Assembly: GCA_036267355.1 (NCBI GenBank)
Contig: DATAWG010000028.1
Span: 55,483-119,482 of the forward strand
Direction of reading: 5' to 3'
DNA length: 64,000 bases
Source: Pirellulales bacterium
GTDB lineage: Bacteria; Planctomycetota; Planctomycetia; Pirellulales; DATAWG01
The position numbers and the translations under genes were made by a program. Numbering within the stretch: position 1 is the stretch's first letter; each line of letters starts with the position of its first letter. Shown piece after piece: positions 1-11,790 of this stretch. Below the pieces are notes generated by a model that did not search any database, was not told the origin of the DNA, and worked only from the letters and a program-made list of their open reading frames with translations.

Positions 1-64
1 CGCGGGCAGGGCGAATCAGGGGCGGCGGCACATGCGGCGGGTGCGGCTGCGGCGGCTCCATCAT
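1..64 (-). CDS. possible 5' end of a Pro-rich protein, cut by the window edge
   Basis: Reading the minus strand from two adjacent ATG codons (64 and 61) gives a Pro/His-rich N-terminus (MMEPPQPHPPHVPPP...) that stays open to the window edge. A purine-rich AGAGGGG lies about ten bases upstream. It would be the next gene after grpE in the same direction. Only about 20 codons are visible, so neither the family nor the reality of the gene can be confirmed. Confidence 0.25.
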   Translation of the reverse strand, partial: MMEPPQPHPPHVPPPLIRPAR

Positions 65-293
65 AATGGATCCCCTCTTCCCATTGTGGGAGAGGGGCTG
101 GGGGTGGGGGGGTATTGACGCAGAGAGGTGCCGGCCTCCAAACCGCCACGGATTGGGGCGAAGAGGATTCGCCACGCCGTGGTGGACCAAGTCGAGTTTC
201 AGGAATCAGTGTCGCACGCTTGCGCGTCTCTGGCCGCCGACGCCTGCCGTCTGTCTCTTGGGCGTCGGTCCCTTGGCGTGTGTCCCGGGTGCA
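65..293. other. intergenic region downstream of grpE
   Basis: No supported gene. Positions 68-105 hold a G-rich stretch with an imperfect inverted repeat (CCCTCTTCCCA / GGGAGAGGGG), which could be a terminator or a dispersed repeat. The remainder shows no structure that I can name. Confidence 0.4.
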
Positions 294-869
294 TCAGTGC
301 GGTTTTTTCGAAACGATCACTTGTGCCGGCCGCACGACGCGGTCGTGCAGGGTCAGTCCCTGGCGGGCGACGCCGACCACGGTGTGCTCCGGATGTTCTT
401 CGCTCGGCTGCTGCATCACGGCCTCGTGCCGGCTGGGGTCGAAGGGTTCTCCTGCAGCGGAAATCACTTTCGCATGATGCTTTTGGAACACCTCATTCAA
501 TTGCTGCCGCATCATTTTCAAGCCCGACAACAGCAAGTTGGCATCCGCTTGCTTTTCCGCGGCGGAGATCGCGCGATCGACATTGTCTAGCAGGGGCAAG
601 AGATCGCGGATCAAATCGATTTCAGCATAACGCCGCTGCTCGTCGAGTTCGCGGCGCGAACGCTTGCGATAGTTTTCCAACTCTGCTTGCGTTCGCAACA
701 GGCGGTCTTGCAACTCGGCGGCCTTGATTTGCAGAGAATCGATATCCTGCGACCCGGCATCCTGCGATTTGTTGGCGGCCGACGATTCGTGGTTGCCGGA
801 TTGCGCCGTGTCTGCCGCGGTTCGACTGGTTTCGTCGTCGGCATCGAAATCTTGATCGTTGGAATTCAT
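294..869 (-). CDS. grpE: GrpE, nucleotide exchange factor of DnaK
   Basis: Cytoplasmic co-chaperone that releases ADP from DnaK. The 191-residue length is normal. The first 50 residues are acidic and low complexity, followed by a long coiled-coil helix (residues about 45-100, with ENYRKRSRRE and LLPLLDNVDRA) and the C-terminal beta domain with the family signature around FDPSRHEAVMQ and VVRPAQVIVSK. The ATG at 869 has a GGAGG-like site eight bases upstream. It starts 19 bases after dnaJ stops, so the two are very probably co-transcribed. The DnaK partner is not in the window. Confidence 0.96.
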   Translation of the reverse strand: MNSNDQDFDADDETSRTAADTAQSGNHESSAANKSQDAGSQDIDSLQIKAAELQDRLLRTQAELENYRKRSRRELDEQRRYAEIDLIRDLLPLLDNVDRAISAAEKQADANLLLSGLKMMRQQLNEVFQKHHAKVISAAGEPFDPSRHEAVMQQPSEEHPEHTVVGVARQGLTLHDRVVRPAQVIVSKKPH

Positions 870-888
870 GGCTGGCGACCTCCCTCGT

Positions 889-2055
889 TTAATTCTGATC
901 GGGCGCCGCTTCTTCCGCGGGCACGAAGTATTCCTTCAGTTTTTCGAAGAATTTTTTCCGTTGCGGGGTGACATGGGTGTGTTCCTCCGTGGCGAGTTGG
1001 CGCAGCAATTCTTCTTGCTTTGTGCTCAGCGATTTTGGCACCTCGACGAGCACTTCGACCAGTAGATCGCCCTTGCCGCGGCGGCGCGGGTCGGGCATTC
1101 CTTTTCCGCGGAGCCGAAACACGTCGCCCGATTGCGTTCCGCGCGGCAGCTCGAGCGGATCGCGGCCATCGAGCGAGGGCACCTCGACCGTCGCTCCGAG
1201 CGCCGCTTGGCTGTAGCTGATCGGGAGCCGGACGATCAAATCCTGGCCATCGCGTTGGAACAGGGGATGCTCATCGATTTGAATGACGCAGTAGCAATCG
1301 CCCGGCGGGCCGCCATCGGGGCTCGGCTCTCCTTCGCCGGTGAGCCGGATGCGCATCTGATTATCGACACCGGCGGGAATAATCACATCGCGCTTCACTC
1401 GCCGCGGCAGCATTCCGGCGCCTCTGCATTTCGGGCATGGATCTTTCACGACTTGGCCTGCGCCGCGGCAGGCGGGACATGTGGTTTGCACGCGGAAAAT
1501 CCCGGTCGATTGCACCACCTGGCCGCGGCCGCCGCAATACGTGCAGGTTTGCGGCCGGCTGCCGGGCTTGGCGCCGCTGCCGTCGCAGGGGGTACATTTC
1601 TCATGCCGCTCGAATTCGATTTCGCGGGTGATGCCCTTTGCGGCTTGGAGCAGGTCGAGCCGCACTTCGCAGCCCACATCGGCCCCTTTGCGGGCTCGCC
1701 GCCTTCCGCCGCGCCGCGAGCTGCCGAAAAGATCGCCGAACAGGCCTTCGCCAAAGACATCGCCAAACGATTCGAAGATCTCGTTGATATCGGTGAACTG
1801 ATGGGCTCCGCCTCCGGCTTCGACGCCGGCATGGCCATAGCGATCGTAGCGAGCCCGCTTGTCGCCGTCGTGAAGGACCTCGAAGGCCTCGGCCGCCTCC
1901 TTGAATTTGGCGATCGCCTCGTCGTCTCCCGGGTTCTTGTCGGGATGGAATTTGATCGCCAGCTTGCGATATGCGTCGGCGACCTCTTTGGAGCTCGCTT
2001 GCCGGGCGACCCCAAGAACCTCGTAGTAATCGCGCTTAGCTGACATCTGCACCAT
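889..2055 (-). CDS. dnaJ: DnaJ (Hsp40) co-chaperone
   Basis: Delivers unfolded clients to DnaK and stimulates its ATPase. It has all class I parts in order: J domain (about residues 8-73, with the HPD loop in FHPDKNPG), a Gly/Phe-rich linker ([14 protein letters not shown]), four CxxCxGxG zinc motifs ([32 protein letters not shown]), and the C-terminal client-binding beta domains. The 388-residue length is normal. An internal ATG at 2046 ([12 protein letters not shown]) fits the usual family N-terminus better than the ATG at 2055; neither has a clear ribosome site. It lies between groEL2 and grpE. Confidence 0.96.
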   Translation of the reverse strand: MVQMSAKRDYYEVLGVARQASSKEVADAYRKLAIKFHPDKNPGDDEAIAKFKEAAEAFEVLHDGDKRARYDRYGHAGVEAGGGAHQFTDINEIFESFGDVFGEGLFGDLFGSSRRGGRRRARKGADVGCEVRLDLLQAAKGITREIEFERHEKCTPCDGSGAKPGSRPQTCTYCGGRGQVVQSTGIFRVQTTCPACRGAGQVVKDPCPKCRGAGMLPRRVKRDVIIPAGVDNQMRIRLTGEGEPSPDGGPPGDCYCVIQIDEHPLFQRDGQDLIVRLPISYSQAALGATVEVPSLDGRDPLELPRGTQSGDVFRLRGKGMPDPRRRGKGDLLVEVLVEVPKSLSTKQEELLRQLATEEHTHVTPQRKKFFEKLKEYFVPAEEAAPDQN

Positions 2056-2168
2056 GGCCGACGAAGGGGAAATGAGTTAGGGAAGCCAACCCCCAATTGT
2101 ACGCCATCGGGTCGAATCGGGATGCACCACTTGAGCCGGCGAATTTGCGCCCCGTCCAAGCGCCCATA

Positions 2169-2231
2169 CGCGAAACCGCAAGCGTCGCATCCCTGCCGTT
2201 CGGCTTGGACGCTCGCTTGCGGTTTTGCGCG
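2169..2231. repeat. palindromic repeat, family C, copy 1
   Basis: Inverted repeat with arms resembling GCGAAACCGCAAGCG and CGCTTGCGGTTTTGCGC around a loop of about 25 bases. It sits between the groEL2 stop and the dnaJ start. Two near-identical copies flank cimA (20644-20710 and 22369-22435). It could act as a transcript stem-loop or attenuator in the chaperone operon; the recurrence marks it as a dispersed element. Confidence 0.8.
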
Positions 2232-2242
2232 TTGAATTGTCC

Positions 2243-3862
2243 TTACCGGACACTTCCCTCGACGCGGTTCTTTTCCTTGTCGTCCTTGTCGAATGTGGTC
2301 ACGAGCGCTTCGGTCGTCAGCATCAGTCCGGCGATGCTGGCGGCATTGGTGAGCGCGGCGCGGACGACCTTCACCGGGTCGATGATTCCGGCTTTGAGCA
2401 TGTCGACATAGTGCTGCGTGTTGGCGTCGAAGCCTATGTTGCCCGATTTCTGGCCTACTTCATCGGCCACGACCGAGCCGTCGATGCCGCAGTTGTCGGC
2501 GATCTGGCGAATCGGGGCGTCGAGCGAATGGAGCACGATGTCGACGCCGATTTTCTCATCGCCCTTGGCCGAATTCCGGACCGCTTCGACAGCCGCCTTG
2601 CATCGCAGCAGGGCCACGCCGCCACCGGGCAAAATGCCTTCTTCCACCGCGGCGCGGGTAGCGTGCAAAGCGTCTTCGACACGAGCCTTCTTCTGCTTCA
2701 TATCGCTCTCGGTTCCGGCTCCGACCGAAATGATCGCCACTCCGCCGGTCATTTTGGCCAGCCGTTCCTGATACTTTTCCTTGTCGTATTGGCTTTCGGT
2801 CTGCTCGATCTGATTTCGCAATTGCTGGATGCGATTCTGAATGTCGGCCGTCTTGCCGGCGCCCTGCACGATCGTCGTGTTGTTGCGATCGACGGTGATT
2901 TTCTTCGCCCGTCCGAGATGTTCGAGTGTCAGGTTTTCCAGCTTCAAACCGAGGTCTTCGCTGATGAGCGTGCCCGCCGTCAGCACGGCGATATCGCCCA
3001 ACATCGCCTTGCGTCGGTCGCCGAATCCAGGGGCTTTCACGGCACAAACGTTCAGCACGCCGCGAAGCTTGTTGACCACCAGAGCGGTCAGCGCTTCGCC
3101 GTCGACATCTTCGGCGATGATCAACAGCGGCTTGCCGACCCGCGCGACGGCTTCCAGCACCGGCACCATTTCGCGCAGGTTCGACAGCTTCTTTTCGTAA
3201 ATCAGGATATAGGCATCGTCCACCTCGCAATCCATCTCGGCCGGGCGATTGATGAAATACGGCGAGATGAAGCCCTTGTCGAATTGCATGCCGTCGACGA
3301 ACTTGACCGTGGTCTCCATCGACTTGCCTTCTTCGACGGTGATCACGCCGTCTTTGCCGACCTTCTCGAGCGCCTCGGCCAGCAGTTTGCCGATCGTCAT
3401 GTCGTTGTTGGCGCTGATCGCACCGACCTGGGCGACTTCTTGCGGATTCTGCACCGGGCGGCCCAGCTTTTTCAGTTGCTCCAGAGCCGCTTCGACGGCC
3501 TTATCGATTCCGCGGCGGACGGCCATCGGATTGCTGCCGGCAGCGATATTGCGCGTGCCTTCCTTGAAAATCGCTCGAGCGAGCACGGTGGCGGTCGTGG
3601 TGCCGTCGCCGGCGACGTCGGACGTTTTGCTGGCCACTTCATTGACCAGCTTGGCGCCCATGTTTTCAAAACGGTCTTCGAGCTCGACTTCCTTCGAAAC
3701 CGTAACGCCGTCTTTGGTCACAGTCGGCCCGCCGAACGATTTCGAAATGATCACGTTCCGGCCGGTGGGGCCCATCGTCACCGCTACGGCATGGGCCAGT
3801 TTCTCGACCCCTTTGAGCATGCGGGCCCGAGCTTGATCTTGAAAAAGCAATTGTTTTGCCAC
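2243..3862 (-). CDS. groEL: GroEL paralogue 2 (Hsp60), lacking the GGM tail
   Basis: Chaperonin subunit of 539 residues from a GTG start at 3862; an AGGAG site lies nine bases upstream and the first residues ([15 protein letters not shown]) match the family start. Conserved ATP-site motifs are visible ([39 protein letters not shown]). The C-terminus ends in [14 protein letters not shown], a charged tail in place of the Gly-Gly-Met repeats found in groEL1 of the same cluster. In multi-chaperonin bacteria, copies lacking GGM often have specialised clients; that role here is inference. It is cotranscribed with groES upstream and dnaJ downstream. Confidence 0.95.
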   Translation of the reverse strand: MAKQLLFQDQARARMLKGVEKLAHAVAVTMGPTGRNVIISKSFGGPTVTKDGVTVSKEVELEDRFENMGAKLVNEVASKTSDVAGDGTTTATVLARAIFKEGTRNIAAGSNPMAVRRGIDKAVEAALEQLKKLGRPVQNPQEVAQVGAISANNDMTIGKLLAEALEKVGKDGVITVEEGKSMETTVKFVDGMQFDKGFISPYFINRPAEMDCEVDDAYILIYEKKLSNLREMVPVLEAVARVGKPLLIIAEDVDGEALTALVVNKLRGVLNVCAVKAPGFGDRRKAMLGDIAVLTAGTLISEDLGLKLENLTLEHLGRAKKITVDRNNTTIVQGAGKTADIQNRIQQLRNQIEQTESQYDKEKYQERLAKMTGGVAIISVGAGTESDMKQKKARVEDALHATRAAVEEGILPGGGVALLRCKAAVEAVRNSAKGDEKIGVDIVLHSLDAPIRQIADNCGIDGSVVADEVGQKSGNIGFDANTQHYVDMLKAGIIDPVKVVRAALTNAASIAGLMLTTEALVTTFDKDDKEKNRVEGSVR

Positions 3863-3918
3863 GAGTGAGAACTCCTGATTGGAGAAATTGTGCTGTTCGT
3901 GAATTCGTTCGCCCGATC

Positions 3919-3948
3919 GTAGCAGGCACACTCCGTGTGCCGCCCGCC
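3919..3948 (+). repeat. palindromic repeat, family A
   Basis: Contains the hairpin core GGCACACTCCGTGTGCC (7-bp stem, 3-base loop) preceded by GTAGCA. It lies between groES and groEL2. The same core recurs at least ten times in this window. Confidence 0.8.
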
Positions 3949-4005
3949 GCAAACGAGGCGACTGCTAACCAGACAGTGGCGGCACGCGGATCGTGCCTTG
4001 TTGCG

Positions 4006-4305
4006 CTACGCGATCACTTTCGCGAGGATATCGGTCTCGCGGAGGATTTTCACGTCGTCGCCGTTCAATTCGATGTCGGTGCCGGAATACTTGCCGTAGA
4101 TCACCACATCGCCGACGGAGACCGACAGTTCGCCGCGATTGCCGTTTTCCAAAAGCTTGCCCGGGCCGACCGACACGACGGTGCCGCGTTGCGGCTTTTC
4201 TTTGGCGGTGTCGGGGAGCACGATGCCTCCGGCGGTGACTTGCTCGGCTTCGACAGGTTCGACGACGACGCGATCATCCAGCGGACGCAGCTTTGCATTT
4301 TTCAT
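4006..4305 (-). CDS. groES: GroES co-chaperonin (Hsp10)
   Basis: Lid of the GroEL chamber, 99 residues from the ATG at 4305. The family core is complete: [13 protein letters not shown] at the N-terminus, a mobile loop ([18 protein letters not shown]), the roof region, and the C-terminal [14 protein letters not shown]. An in-frame extension upstream of 4305 encodes repeat-derived sequence and is not part of the protein. It sits between the two groEL genes, so one GroES probably serves both rings. Confidence 0.96.
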   Translation of the reverse strand: MKNAKLRPLDDRVVVEPVEAEQVTAGGIVLPDTAKEKPQRGTVVSVGPGKLLENGNRGELSVSVGDVVIYGKYSGTDIELNGDDVKILRETDILAKVIA

Positions 4306-4392
4306 GTTCGTAGTCCTGCAATTATCGTGTGGAGGGTTGAAATTTTCGTTTTGATGTTTGACGAGTTGAGGATCAAGCGGAAGCGCCGCGCG

Positions 4393-4504
4393 AAGGGGAC
4401 GGTCTCCTTTTGCTTGGCGCCGTTTTGCTCGGCGGGCTCCGCGCCGCGGGAAGGGGGACAGCCCCCTTTTGCTCCGCGGACTCCGCAAAAGGGGACAGTC
4501 CCCC
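4393..4504. repeat. palindromic repeat cluster, family E
   Basis: Three copies of an AAGGGGACAGTCCCC-like palindrome at 4393-4410, 4450-4469 and 4487-4504, in the groEL1-groES gap. Each arm pairs with itself and with its neighbours, so several alternative stem-loops are possible. This type of GGGGACAGTCCCC unit recurs as dispersed repeats in planctomycetes. Confidence 0.7.
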
Positions 4505-4520
4505 GAGCATTTCGGCGTGC

Positions 4521-6224
<1,704 letters not shown>

Positions 6225-6530
6225 AGTCGATATCCTCCTGTTGATGGCCGGATCGAATCTATTCAGCAGAGTTCCAAAAAGTTTCCCAGCGGAAACGCAA
6301 TTGAGCAGGCGTAGTTAGAGTTGAATCAACCTTGTTTGGCAGCCTTTGAGCCGCCGCACGCGTGGTTGAAGCAAGCTCCGTGCCACGATGCGGGGCGATG
6401 CCTCTAACAGCAAGCGAGGCAATGGCTTGTGGAGAAAATTGCCTTACAGTCGAACCGATCCAATCGGAACCCTCGAACGGCCGAGGGTGCCACTTTGACA
6501 GGTCGGTAGAGACAAGCCGGGAGCCTCTGG
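6225..6530. other. intergenic region between groEL1 and a DUF1501 gene
   Basis: About 300 bases without a supported gene. It should carry the promoter of the chaperone cluster (minus strand) near 6290-6360 and the 3' end of the DUF1501 transcript. No inverted repeat of the CIRCE type is seen. Confidence 0.5.
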
Positions 6531-7946
6531 CTACGCCAACACGTCGTGAACCACCTCGCCGTAGACATCCGTGAGGCGCATATCGCGGCCGCTGAAGCGG
6601 TAGGTGAGCCGCTTGTGGTCGACGCCCAAGAGATAGAGCATCGTGGCGTGCAGGTCGTGGATCGTCACTTTGCCATCGATCGCTTTATAGCCGTATTCGT
6701 CGGTCGCCCCGTAAATGGTGCCGCCGCGAACTCCGCCGCCTGCCAACCAGATCGAAAAGCCGAAGGGATTGTGGTCCCGCCCGTCGGTGCCTTGAGCAAA
6801 CGGCGTGCGGCCGAATTCGCCGGACCACACGACCAAGGTTGTTTCCAACAGGCCGCGGGCCTTCAAATCGGTCAACAGCCCGGCGATCGGCTGATCGACG
6901 GCCAGCGCATTGTCTTCGTGGCCCCGCTTCAGGTTGCCGTGCTGATCCCAGCGATCGTTGCCGGTGTTGGGGCAAGTGAGCTCGACGAACCGCACGCCGC
7001 GCTCGATCAAGCGCCGGGCCAGCAGACATTCGCGGGCATAGATTTGCGTCGGTGCGTATTTCGCATCGAGCCCGTAGAGCCGTCGGGTCGCGGCCGATTC
7101 GCCGGAGATGTCGGTCAGCTCGGGCACCGAGGCTTGCATGCGAAACGCCAATTCGTAGTTGGCGATCGCCGATTCAAGTGGATCGACGTGCCCCATTCGG
7201 TCGAGCACGTGGGCATCGAGCTTCCGCAGCAGGGCGAGCTTGTTGGCTTGCAATTCGGGCCGCGGCTCGGTGGGACGGATATTGGCCATCGGCTCGGCTT
7301 GCGGCTGAAAGATCGAAGCTTGATACGTGGCCGGCAAAAAGCCGTTGCTGAAATTATCCAGCCCGCCGACCGGAATCAGCCCGCCGTTGAGCACGACAAA
7401 CCCCGGCAGATTATCGCATTCGCTTCCCAAGCCGTAGGTGGCCCAGGATCCCATGCTGGGGCGGCCTTGCTGGCCGTTGCCCGAGTGCAAAAAATAGTTC
7501 GCATTGCTATGGGTCGAAAAGTCGGACGTCATCGAGCGGATCAGGGCCAGATCGTCGGCGCAGCGGCCGATGCAGGGAAACAGATCGCTGACCGGCATTC
7601 CGCAGTTGCCATACGGGCGAAATTTCCACGGCGAGCCGAGCGTATTGCCGTTGCTGTTGAACTGCGTCGCCTCCATTTTCATTTTGAAAGGCTTGCCGTT
7701 CTCTTTTTGCAACAGCGGCTTGGGATCGAACGAATCGACATGCGACGGCCCGCCGTCCATATAGAGAAAGATGACGTTACGGGCTTTGGCCGGAAATCGC
7801 AGCCCGTTCAACCTTTCGGCGGCGGCGCCGAACGAACGCTCGCTCGTCAGCGCCGCAAGCGCAATAGCGCCGAAGCCCCCCGCCGTGGTTCGCAACATAT
7901 CGCGCCGCGAAAGCGGAGCGTCCGAAAATCGCCGGCAGTGTGCCAT
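6531..7946 (-). CDS. DUF1501 family protein, Tat-exported
   Basis: A 471-residue member of the DUF1501 family (alkaline-phosphatase/sulfatase-like fold), very common in planctomycetes and usually encoded next to a PSCyt1/DUF1553 protein, as here. The N-terminus carries a twin-arginine signal (LSRRDMLRTTAGGFGAIALA) ending near residue 42. Family motifs include FLYMDGGPSHVDSFDPKP, GVRFVELTC, WDQHGN and SGEFGRTPFAQG with DHNPFGF. The enzymatic activity of the family is unknown; export and polysaccharide-related roles are inferred from repeated gene pairing. It follows the DUF1553 gene by 42 bases, consistent with an operon. Paralogue: 59144-60613. Confidence 0.9.
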   Translation of the reverse strand: MAHCRRFSDAPLSRRDMLRTTAGGFGAIALAALTSERSFGAAAERLNGLRFPAKARNVIFLYMDGGPSHVDSFDPKPLLQKENGKPFKMKMEATQFNSNGNTLGSPWKFRPYGNCGMPVSDLFPCIGRCADDLALIRSMTSDFSTHSNANYFLHSGNGQQGRPSMGSWATYGLGSECDNLPGFVVLNGGLIPVGGLDNFSNGFLPATYQASIFQPQAEPMANIRPTEPRPELQANKLALLRKLDAHVLDRMGHVDPLESAIANYELAFRMQASVPELTDISGESAATRRLYGLDAKYAPTQIYARECLLARRLIERGVRFVELTCPNTGNDRWDQHGNLKRGHEDNALAVDQPIAGLLTDLKARGLLETTLVVWSGEFGRTPFAQGTDGRDHNPFGFSIWLAGGGVRGGTIYGATDEYGYKAIDGKVTIHDLHATMLYLLGVDHKRLTYRFSGRDMRLTDVYGEVVHDVLA

Positions 7947-7988
7947 CGTCGTCTCGCCACAGTGTTACGAACCACGAACCACGAGCCA

Positions 7989-10900
7989 CTAGTCGATAAA
8001 AATAAATTCTTTGACGTTGAATAGCACATGGCACAAGTCGGCCCACGGCTGCTCGGCGGTTGGACGGTCGGCCGGCTTGATGCCGAGCGATTCCGCTTGC
8101 GAATCGAGAAACGCCAGATCGTCGGCCAACTCGGCGTCGCTCGGAGGCCGGGCAAACGCCGCGAGATACATCCGCCGGATTCGCTCTCGCGGCGAAAGCC
8201 CTTGGCCAGCCAACACGCGCCGCGCCCAAACGTGGCTCTGCTCGACCACCAGCGGATCGTTCAACATGATCAATGCCTGTGCCGGTAGATTCGACGTGCC
8301 GCGATTGCCGACCGTATTGAACGGCTCGGGCATGTCGAACGCCGTCATCATCGGCGAAAGGAAATTCCGCCGCACTTTGATGTAGATGCTCCGCCGGCCG
8401 TCGCCATCCAGCGGGCCGCTCCCGGGACGACCACGACCCTCCATGAACGCCGTGAGATGCACTTCTTCGCTCGGGCCACCCATCCGCAGGTCGAGCCGGC
8501 CCGAAACGGCGAGCATCGCATCGCGAATCGCTTCTCCCTCCAGCCGCCGCACCAGCGCATGATGCCACAACAAATTCTGCGGATCGCTTTGCCGATCGGC
8601 CGCGCTTTCCGCGGCCGACATTTGATACGAACTCGACAGCATGATTTCACGAATCAATCGCTTCACCGACCAACCTTCGCGAATGAACCGATCGGCGAGA
8701 AAATCGAGCAATTCCGGATGCGTCGGCCGTTGCCCGAGCACGCCGAAATTATCCGCCGTGGGCACGATCCCCCGGCCGAACAAATGCTGCCACACTCGAT
8801 TGACCATCACGCGCGGCACAAACGGGTCCGACGGATCGATCATTCGCTCGGCCAATTCAAGCCGGCCGCTGCCGTGCTCGATCGGCGGTTGATGCGGTCC
8901 GGCGATGGCTTCCAAAAACCGCCGCGGCGCAATTTCGCCCGGCGTTTTGTGGCTGCCGCGCAACAGCACATGTTCGTCGAAGCCGTTGCCGTCGAGCATT
9001 GCCATCGCCGTGGCCGATGGTTTTAGTTCGGCAACCGCCGCCTTCCGTTCGCGATGGTGTTCAGCGAGTTGCGATTCTCGTAGGTCAGGCTTTCCAGCCT
9101 GACGGAACGCAAGCGCATCGGCATGCCCCAAAAGCCAATTGGCCAACAGCGCGCGATCCGGAGCATCGGGCTTCTCGGCAAGCCGGTTCGCCGCCAAGTC
9201 GTCGGCCACCGCCGTCACGAGCGACTGATAGCGCTCAGCCAGGCGCTCAATCGCGGCAGACGACGGCGCGGCGTCGTGCGCCGACGGTGCTGCGTTCGAC
9301 GGTGCCGCGTTCAGCGACGACAAAATATTCGCCATCTCGGCCGACAGCAGCCGATCGGCGCGGCTTGGTTCCGGCGGAGCGCTTGGGGACTGAATCACTC
9401 CTGCGACGCCGATGAATCCCGATTTGCCGGTGGGCGTGAATTCGATGTGTGCATGTTGTCCGACGTAGTCGCTTACATTGTGCGAAATCCATGTCCAGCG
9501 TTCGCCGGCATCGACATGCCGTTTGGTGCTCCCGTGCAGTGGCCCGGCCACCATCCGATGCGAATCGACCACGACGAACACGTCGCCCGAACCACAGATG
9601 CGGTACCACAATTGCGGCGATGCAATCTTGAATTCCGGAGTACGCAGCATGCCATGCAGGGCGGTGCTGATCAGCCCGCTATTGGCCATTCCCTCCGGGA
9701 CGACCGCCACCAACGATCGTCCTGGCAGCTTGAGGCCGCCGCCGCCCGCGATGCTTTGCCCAATTGCATCGAGAGCGAGAAAGATTTCGCCGGCATGCGC
9801 CGGCCGATCGCCGAATGCCATGCCATCGGTGATCCAATCGGCCGGTGCTGCATGGCCGTAATCGACGATCCACGCTGCGCCGAGCGGCAGCGTTGCGGCG
9901 CGCGCCGATGCGGCGCGCCAATCGGCCGCGATCGGCCGCAGGAGCTGCGCGATTCGCTCCAGGCTTTCCGGTTGCGAGTCGAGCGAAAGCACGGCCCATG
10001 GATAAAGCGGATCGAAGGCATCGGTATGCGCTTTCTGCACCATATCGACGATGCGCGCAAGGCGGACCGGATCGAGATGACGATGGTCGGCGATTGCCGC
10101 GACCGCCTCTCCGCCCGCGTCGCTAGCGGCGCGCGGCGCAAGGGGGAGGGGCACAGTCGCATTTTGTTCACCAGGCATCGCAAGATGAGCCAGTCCCCGG
10201 CCGGTTCGAAGCACGGAACGAGCGGCAAGCAGATAGTCGCCGAAGCGGCCGATCGTCGGCCGAACGCCGTCGACAACCGTCCGCACGATTTTCGTCCGCG
10301 CCGTGTCGTCAATCGCTTCCAGTCGTTCGACCGTCGTCCGATTCTTGCGTTCCCACTCGAAACGCACGTCGCGAAAGCTGCTGCTTTCCAACATGCCTGC
10401 GACCGCGTAATAGTCCTTCGAAGAAATCGCATCGAACTTATGATCGTGGCAGCGGGCGCAACCGAGCGTGAGTCCTAAAAAAGTCTTGCCCATCACATCG
10501 ATCTGATTGTCGACGCGATCGAATTCGTCTTGGCGAATGTCGACCGGCGAATGGAGCCATTCTCCCAGGTGCCAAAAGCCGGTGCCGAGAACCGATTCGT
10601 TGATTCGGCCACTCGGGTCGAATCGCGGCGCGGGAAGCAAATCGCCGGCGATCTGTTCGGCGACGAATTGGCTGTAGGGCACGTCGGAATTGAATGCCCG
10701 AATCACGTAGTCGCGATATTGCCACGCGTCGGGAATCGCGTAGTCGAACTCGTGGCCCCGCGTTTCGGCATACCGGGCCAAGTCGAGCCAATGCCGGGCC
10801 CATCGCTCGCCGAATTGCGGCGAAGCCAATAGCCGGTCGACTACGGTTTCCCAAGCCTTCGGCGAACGATCCCCGATGAACGCTTCGACATCGTCGGCGG

Positions 10901-11600
10901 TCGGCGGCAGCCCCACCAAGTCGAAGCTTGCCCGGCGAATCAATGCCCGTCGGTCCGCAGTCGGCGGCGGCCGCATGCCGGCAGTTTCCCAGCGGGCCAA
11001 GAGAAAGTTGTCGATTGGGTCATTCGCCCAGGCCGGATGCTTCACCGCCGGCGGAGCGACGGCATGAATCGGCTGCCATGCCCAGTGCGCCGCGCGACGG
11101 GCCGCCAGATCAAACTTCTTCTTTGGCGATGCGGACGCGGCCGAATGGCCTCCTTCGGTAATTGCGGCCGGCGTGTCAGGCCAGGGAGCGCCAAGTTCCA
11201 CCCAGCGGGCAAGCACGGCGACTTTGTCGGCCGGCAGTCTCTTCTTGGGCGGCATCTGCAAGTCAGGGTCTTGGTAGCCGACCGCTTCGACGAGGCGGCT
11301 CTTGGCCGGTTGCCCCGGCACGATCGCCGGTCCGCTATCGCCGCCCGTGAGCAATTGCTCCCGGCTATCGAGTCGCAGGCCCCCTTTGATTTCCTTCGCC
11401 GCGGCCGAATGACACGAATAGCACGAATTGGCCAGTAGCGGCCGCACCTGCTTCTCGAAAAACTCGGCCGAAGCGTCGCTGCCGGCCGAATTTTCCGCAG
11501 CAAACAGCGGGGAAGTGACAAATGCCAGCGCAGCCAAGCTTAGAAATGCGATTAAAGCAGTGACGAACCGCACAGAGGCGATGGTCAATCCTCGGCGCAT
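7989..11600 (-). CDS. PSCyt1/DUF1549/DUF1553 domain protein
   Basis: Large exported protein of 1203 residues from the ATG at 11600, which is followed by a hydrophobic signal segment (FVTALIAFLSLAALAFV) and ends near AENSA. Order: planctomycete cytochrome-c-like PSCyt1 region (heme motif CYSCH, then LQMPPKKRLPADK), DUF1549 (PIDNFLLARWE to CARCHDHKFDAIS, a second CxxCH), a middle carbohydrate-binding-like segment, and DUF1553 (PFVPRVMVNRVWQHLFGRGIV). Partner of the DUF1501 gene directly downstream. A low-complexity AAPS-type linker (near 9250-9320) and a palindrome (9084-9103) lie inside the coding sequence. Function unknown; redox role inferred from the heme motifs. Confidence 0.9.
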   Translation of the reverse strand: MRRGLTIASVRFVTALIAFLSLAALAFVTSPLFAAENSAGSDASAEFFEKQVRPLLANSCYSCHSAAAKEIKGGLRLDSREQLLTGGDSGPAIVPGQPAKSRLVEAVGYQDPDLQMPPKKRLPADKVAVLARWVELGAPWPDTPAAITEGGHSAASASPKKKFDLAARRAAHWAWQPIHAVAPPAVKHPAWANDPIDNFLLARWETAGMRPPPTADRRALIRRASFDLVGLPPTADDVEAFIGDRSPKAWETVVDRLLASPQFGERWARHWLDLARYAETRGHEFDYAIPDAWQYRDYVIRAFNSDVPYSQFVAEQIAGDLLPAPRFDPSGRINESVLGTGFWHLGEWLHSPVDIRQDEFDRVDNQIDVMGKTFLGLTLGCARCHDHKFDAISSKDYYAVAGMLESSSFRDVRFEWERKNRTTVERLEAIDDTARTKIVRTVVDGVRPTIGRFGDYLLAARSVLRTGRGLAHLAMPGEQNATVPLPLAPRAASDAGGEAVAAIADHRHLDPVRLARIVDMVQKAHTDAFDPLYPWAVLSLDSQPESLERIAQLLRPIAADWRAASARAATLPLGAAWIVDYGHAAPADWITDGMAFGDRPAHAGEIFLALDAIGQSIAGGGGLKLPGRSLVAVVPEGMANSGLISTALHGMLRTPEFKIASPQLWYRICGSGDVFVVVDSHRMVAGPLHGSTKRHVDAGERWTWISHNVSDYVGQHAHIEFTPTGKSGFIGVAGVIQSPSAPPEPSRADRLLSAEMANILSSLNAAPSNAAPSAHDAAPSSAAIERLAERYQSLVTAVADDLAANRLAEKPDAPDRALLANWLLGHADALAFRQAGKPDLRESQLAEHHRERKAAVAELKPSATAMAMLDGNGFDEHVLLRGSHKTPGEIAPRRFLEAIAGPHQPPIEHGSGRLELAERMIDPSDPFVPRVMVNRVWQHLFGRGIVPTADNFGVLGQRPTHPELLDFLADRFIREGWSVKRLIREIMLSSSYQMSAAESAADRQSDPQNLLWHHALVRRLEGEAIRDAMLAVSGRLDLRMGGPSEEVHLTAFMEGRGRPGSGPLDGDGRRSIYIKVRRNFLSPMMTAFDMPEPFNTVGNRGTSNLPAQALIMLNDPLVVEQSHVWARRVLAGQGLSPRERIRRMYLAAFARPPSDAELADDLAFLDSQAESLGIKPADRPTAEQPWADLCHVLFNVKEFIFID
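9084..9103. repeat. palindrome family G inside a coding sequence
   Basis: The 20-base GTCAGGCTTTCCAGCCTGAC lies in frame inside the DUF1553 gene, where the minus strand reads RQAGKPDLRES. The plus strand reads VGQAFQPD, a peptide I recognise as a recurrent translation product of a repeat dispersed through planctomycete genomes. The reading frame is kept, so the insertion appears tolerated in a variable part of the protein. Confidence 0.75.
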
Positions 11601-11790
11601 ACGGTTCGTCCTCCCGACGCGACTGGCGATCGAGCCGCGCAAGCCGCCGCACAATCATGCCGCACAATCACAATCATATTGTCTAGAGGCAATTTCGAAA
11701 CCGCTGGGGATGTCCCCCCCTCCTTACGGTCTTGAAAGGACTTCTCGACGAAAATCGCAACCTCAAATCTATTTTGGCGGATGTGTTGCG

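Noticed and set aside
2225-3868. 547-residue open frame on the plus strand opposite groEL2
   Set aside because: It is a GC-rich shadow of groEL2; its protein shows no domain and groEL2 is unambiguous.
6225-6360. CIRCE operator for HrcA upstream of groEL1
   Set aside because: No TTAGCACTC/GAGTGCTAA pair was found.
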